A stretch of DNA of 8,518 bases from an uncultured bacterium (lineage in GTDB: Bacteria > Planctomycetota > Planctomycetia > Pirellulales > UBA1268), in contig CALGAS010000370.1 in the NCBI GenBank assembly GCA_937959175.1, positions 1-8,518 on the forward strand, written 5' to 3'. The notes beneath the pieces are model-generated. The model saw only the letters and a list, made by a program, of their open reading frames with translations, did not search any database and had not been told where the DNA came from. Below are positions 6,745-8,518 of the stretch, piece by piece. Every line of letters starts with the position of its first letter. Within the stretch, counting starts at the first letter, position 1. The translations under genes and the position numbers were made by a program.

Positions 6745-6822
6745 TTCACCGCACGCAGGCTCGGGGTGGGCCCGTGCCATCTCGCCGGACGCTCGCTGTG
6801 GGCATCCTGCCCTCCGCTCGCT
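6745..6822 (+). repeat. Direct repeat, copy 2 (~78 bp)
   Basis: Second copy, separated from the first by only 4 bp (GGGC). Core at 6763-6778. It runs almost directly into the hairpin at 6825. The five differences from copy 1 all lie in the 3' third. Confidence 0.95.
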
Positions 6823-6824
6823 CG

Positions 6825-6867
6825 TGGGAAACCGAGCTTCGCCTTCCGGGCTGCGCTCGGTTTCCCA
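6825..6867. repeat. Inverted repeat: 13-bp stem hairpin
   Basis: TGGGAAACCGAGC (6825-6837) and GCTCGGTTTCCCA (6855-6867) are perfect reverse complements around a 17-base loop. The stem is followed by no T tract on either strand, so a rho-independent terminator is not supported. It could still protect the operon mRNA 3' end, pause polymerase, or be part of the repeat element. Confidence 0.85.
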
Positions 6868-6880
6868 ACGCCGGCTCGAT

Positions 6881-6897
6881 TGGCACGGGCCCACCCC
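6881..6897 (-). repeat. Inverted partial copy of the direct-repeat core (17 bp)
   Basis: TGGCACGGGCCCACCCC is the exact reverse complement of the core in both direct repeats (6681-6697 and 6763-6779). In RNA it could pair with either copy; pairing with copy 2 would enclose the 6825-6867 hairpin in a larger stem. Confidence 0.9.
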
Positions 6898-6928
6898 TCG
6901 CGAACCCGTATTCCACGCGCGCGGACGC

Positions 6929-6958
6929 AATAAAAGCCCCCCGGCGCGAGCCGGGGGG
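6929..6958 (-). terminator. Rho-independent terminator of the MCE operon
   Basis: CCCCCCGGC (6937-6945) and GCCGGGGGG (6950-6958) form a perfect 9-bp GC stem with a GCGA tetraloop. Read on the minus strand the hairpin is followed by CTTTTATT, a short T-rich tract. Orientation fits termination of the minus-strand operon about 140 bp after the MCE gene stop. Confidence 0.75.
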
Positions 6959-7098
6959 ACGGCGGGCCGTTGGGCGATACCGGCCTCTGGAAACCCGAGT
7001 AACCGTTCACCACCAACACGCCCAATCCGCGTTCACAACCGCGCAACCTCTGGGTCTTCTCCCGCCCGCCGGCGGGCTGTCGGCCGTGCCGGGCCGCC

Positions 7099-8166
7099 TC
7101 ACTTCAACCCGGGCCGTCGATCGAGCGCCCCGCGGACGCCGAGGCTCTCGGGGTGGCGGGCGATCTTGTCGGAGAAGACCCGGATATCATCGACAATGGG
7201 CCGGAGGTCGCCCGAAAGGCTCTTCACGTTGGCCGCGGCGGCCGCGAGATCCTCGTAGACCCGCGGATCCCGGACGAGTCGACCGAGGGTGCCATCGGAC
7301 TCATTGAGCGCCTTGGTGAAGAAGACCGCCTGCTGGAGCACCTCGTCGAGGCGGCCGATCGTGGCGTCGATCTGGGCCACCATGCCGGCGCCCCGCTCCC
7401 CGAGCGGTTGCGTCAGCCCCTCGAGATTCCGGAGGTTGCGGTCGGCCGTGTCGAGCGTCGTGCCCATGCCCTGCACCGTCGTCCGCAGGTCGGTGAGCAC
7501 CGCCGGCATGTCATTGAGCGTCCGCTTGAGATTCTCACGGGCCTGGGGATCCCCCATCACATCGTTGATGTTGGCCATCGCCCGGCTGAAGTCATCGAGG
7601 GCCCGGTCGGTCTTCGTGACCAGGTCCCCGAAGCGGTTGTCATCGCCGAGCAGGAGCCGGTCGATGTCGCCGGAGAGCTTGGTCACCGCCTCGCTGGCCT
7701 CGGTGAGCGACTCGAGGGCGGTGCCCAGCTTCGGCTCGAGGGTTGCGAACATCTCGAGGGGATCCCGCGAGACCGCCCCGTTGAGCACCTCGTCGGGCTC
7801 GACCCGCTGCCGGGGCGGCCGGATCACTCCCGGCACGAGCTGGATTTCGGCATCGCCCAGCAGCGTGGTGGTGATCCGGGGCTGCTCGTCGCGATAGACC
7901 GGCACGTAGGTGTCGATGTCGGCCACCACACTCACGCCGCCGCGTTCGTCGAGGGTGACGTTCGAGACGCGGCCGACGAGGATCCCGTTCTTGCGCACCG
8001 GCGTGCCGTCGGCGATCCCCCGGGCATCGGCAAACCGCATCTGGAGCGGGTAGGTCGCCTGCACCAGGCTCGGCAGGTCACCGAAGAGCACCACCAGAAT
8101 GCCGGCGATGATCGCGGTGGCCAGGACCACCACCCCGACGCGAAACTGCATCACGCGGTCGCTCAT
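7099..8166 (-). CDS. MCE family (MlaD-like) lipid-transport substrate-binding protein
   Basis: Protein of 355 residues. MCE proteins are anchored in the inner membrane, bind lipid and hand it to or from an ABC permease/ATPase pair. One transmembrane segment, GVVVLATAIIAGILVVLFGD (residues 11-30), follows a short cytoplasmic start. The MCE domain follows, with the characteristic LQMRFADARGIADGTPVRKN and GILVGRVSNV, then DIDTYVPVYRD and TTTLLGDAEIQLVPG, ending near residue 113. The rest (about 140-340) is long, polar and helical in appearance, without cysteines. The protein is about twice the length of E. coli MlaD, resembling the longer MCE proteins. The start is supported by GGAGG 7 bases upstream and an ATGA overlap with the ATPase gene. 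No permease gene is visible in the window; it probably lies upstream, beyond the right edge. Confidence 0.92.
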   Translation of the reverse strand: MSDRVMQFRVGVVVLATAIIAGILVVLFGDLPSLVQATYPLQMRFADARGIADGTPVRKNGILVGRVSNVTLDERGGVSVVADIDTYVPVYRDEQPRITTTLLGDAEIQLVPGVIRPPRQRVEPDEVLNGAVSRDPLEMFATLEPKLGTALESLTEASEAVTKLSGDIDRLLLGDDNRFGDLVTKTDRALDDFSRAMANINDVMGDPQARENLKRTLNDMPAVLTDLRTTVQGMGTTLDTADRNLRNLEGLTQPLGERGAGMVAQIDATIGRLDEVLQQAVFFTKALNESDGTLGRLVRDPRVYEDLAAAAANVKSLSGDLRPIVDDIRVFSDKIARHPESLGVRGALDRRPGLK

Positions 8167-8518
8167 GCCTCGGCCTCCCCGCTGGCGTCGCCGGCCCGCT
8201 CGGCCTCGCCCCGCTCGAGGCGGGCCTGTTCCTCATGGAGCTCCATCAGCCGTGTCCCTGCCCGGCCCTCGACAAACTGCCGGATCCGCGGGTCGGTGCA
8301 GGCGTCGAGCTCGGCCGGCGTGCCGTCGAAGACGATCTGCGACTCGGCAGCTGCCAGGCGTACGAGCGGGTAGAGCATGATCACCCGGTCCGCCACCTTG
8401 CGGGCGGTGTGCATGTCATGGGTGACCACGACGCTCGTCACCTTGGGCCGCTGCCGCACCTTGAGGATCAGCTCGTTGATCACGTCGCTCATGATCGGGT
8501 CGAGGCCGGTGGTCGGCT
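8163..8518 (-). CDS. MlaF-like ABC transporter ATPase, C-terminal part (5' end beyond window)
   Basis: The frame enters from the right edge and ends with TGA at 8165-8163, giving 117 residues. The visible part begins PTTGLDPIMSDV, the segment that follows Walker B aspartate-glutamate in ABC ATPases, with the D-loop GLDP. VVVTHDMHTARKVADRV contains the H-loop histidine, and QIVFDGTPAEL is the usual strand-and-helix close to the domain end. The IM-associated wording and TARKVADRV are typical of MlaF-type enzymes that power MCE lipid transport, and the adjacent MCE gene supports this. Walker A, Q-loop and signature motif lie outside the window. Compared with the usual ADRV-x-MLY-x-GKIVFDGTP layout, there is a short insertion, PLVRLAAAES, before QIVF. 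The polar tail rich in Glu and Ala after residue 85 is probably not catalytic. Confidence 0.92.
   Translation of the reverse strand, partial: PTTGLDPIMSDVINELILKVRQRPKVTSVVVTHDMHTARKVADRVIMLYPLVRLAAAESQIVFDGTPAELDACTDPRIRQFVEGRAGTRLMELHEEQARLERGEAERAGDASGEAEA
8174..8178 (-). promoter_or_regulatory. Shine-Dalgarno GGAGG for the MCE gene
   Basis: On the minus strand GGAGG (8178-8174) precedes the ATG at 8166 with 7 bases between. It lies inside the end of the ATPase gene and supports both the start and coupled translation. Confidence 0.65.

Larger units (their letters stand above)
6654..7098. other. Convergent intergenic region with repeats, no gene
   Basis: This 445-bp stretch separates the ends of the ATP-grasp operon and the MCE operon. 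The first half (6663-6897) is filled by direct and inverted repeats. A minus-strand terminator follows at 6929-6958. From about 6961 to 7098 I see only a short palindrome, GCCCGCCGGCGGGC (7064-7077). Long open frames crossing the region also run antisense to flanking genes and have compositions dictated by the repeats, so I do not call them. No clear plus-strand terminator with a T tract is visible. Confidence 0.7.

Noticed and set aside
6825..6867. Rho-independent terminator for the ligase operon
   Set aside because: The stem is good but no T tract follows on the plus strand, so it is recorded only as an inverted repeat.
6663..6897. Possible CRISPR array
   Set aside because: Only two direct copies of ~78 bp with a 4-bp gap, so no spacer-repeat periodicity, and no cas gene nearby.
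5649..7046. A 465-codon minus-strand frame covering the fourth ligase and the repeats
   Set aside because: It is antisense to a supported gene, and its internal amino-acid repeats come from the intergenic DNA repeats. It also crosses the terminator.
7153..8373. A 406-codon plus-strand frame across the MCE and ATPase genes
   Set aside because: Antisense to two well-recognised genes; Arg/His/Gly-rich shadow composition.

Overview
The window is a GC-rich bacterial chromosome segment, roughly two-thirds G+C by eye. It carries a type I ABC exporter with a non-standard N-terminal domain, an operon of four ATP-grasp genes, and the end of an MCE/Mla-type lipid-transport operon. The Mla genes imply a double-membrane (Gram-negative-type) envelope. 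The GC bias and the unusual architectures would fit a planctomycete (Pirellulales-like), but nothing here proves the phylum, so this is inference.

Layout: (1) 1-1376, minus strand: the first 458 codons of an ABC exporter. Its nucleotide-binding domain lies beyond the left edge. (2) 1377-1790: a divergent intergenic region, locally less GC-rich, with one operator-like inverted repeat. (3) 1791-6653, plus strand: four consecutive ATP-grasp ligase genes. The first is a carbamoyl-phosphate-synthase/biotin-carboxylase-like ligase. The next two are tandem paralogues whose motif order is circularly permuted, as in glutathionylspermidine synthetase. The last is a glutathione-synthetase/RimK-like ligase. 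Genes 2/3 and 3/4 overlap (20 bp and 4 bp), each start having a GGAG ribosome binding site. Gene 2 follows gene 1 after a 30-bp gap, and a perfect GGAGGT sits across gene 1's stop codon. (4) 6654-7098: a convergent intergenic region with two ~78-bp direct repeats, a third inverted partial copy, a 13-bp-stem hairpin and a rho-independent terminator for the minus strand. (5) 7099-8518, minus strand: an MCE/MlaD-type substrate-binding protein preceded by the C-terminal end of its MlaF-like ATPase, overlapping by ATGA.

Working model (inference): the four ATP-grasp enzymes act in sequence to form amide or peptide-like bonds on a small metabolite or peptide, without a ribosome or an NRPS. The divergent ABC exporter may move the product. 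No carrier protein, NRPS module or precursor peptide is visible in the window. Three of the four ligases carry substitutions at canonical ATP- or metal-binding positions (S191 for Lys in gene 1, G115 for Asn in gene 2, S271 for Asn in gene 4). Only gene 3 keeps all the motifs I could check. This pattern, rather than any single gene, is the main point of interest. The Mla-type operon converges on the cluster and is probably a separate housekeeping unit.
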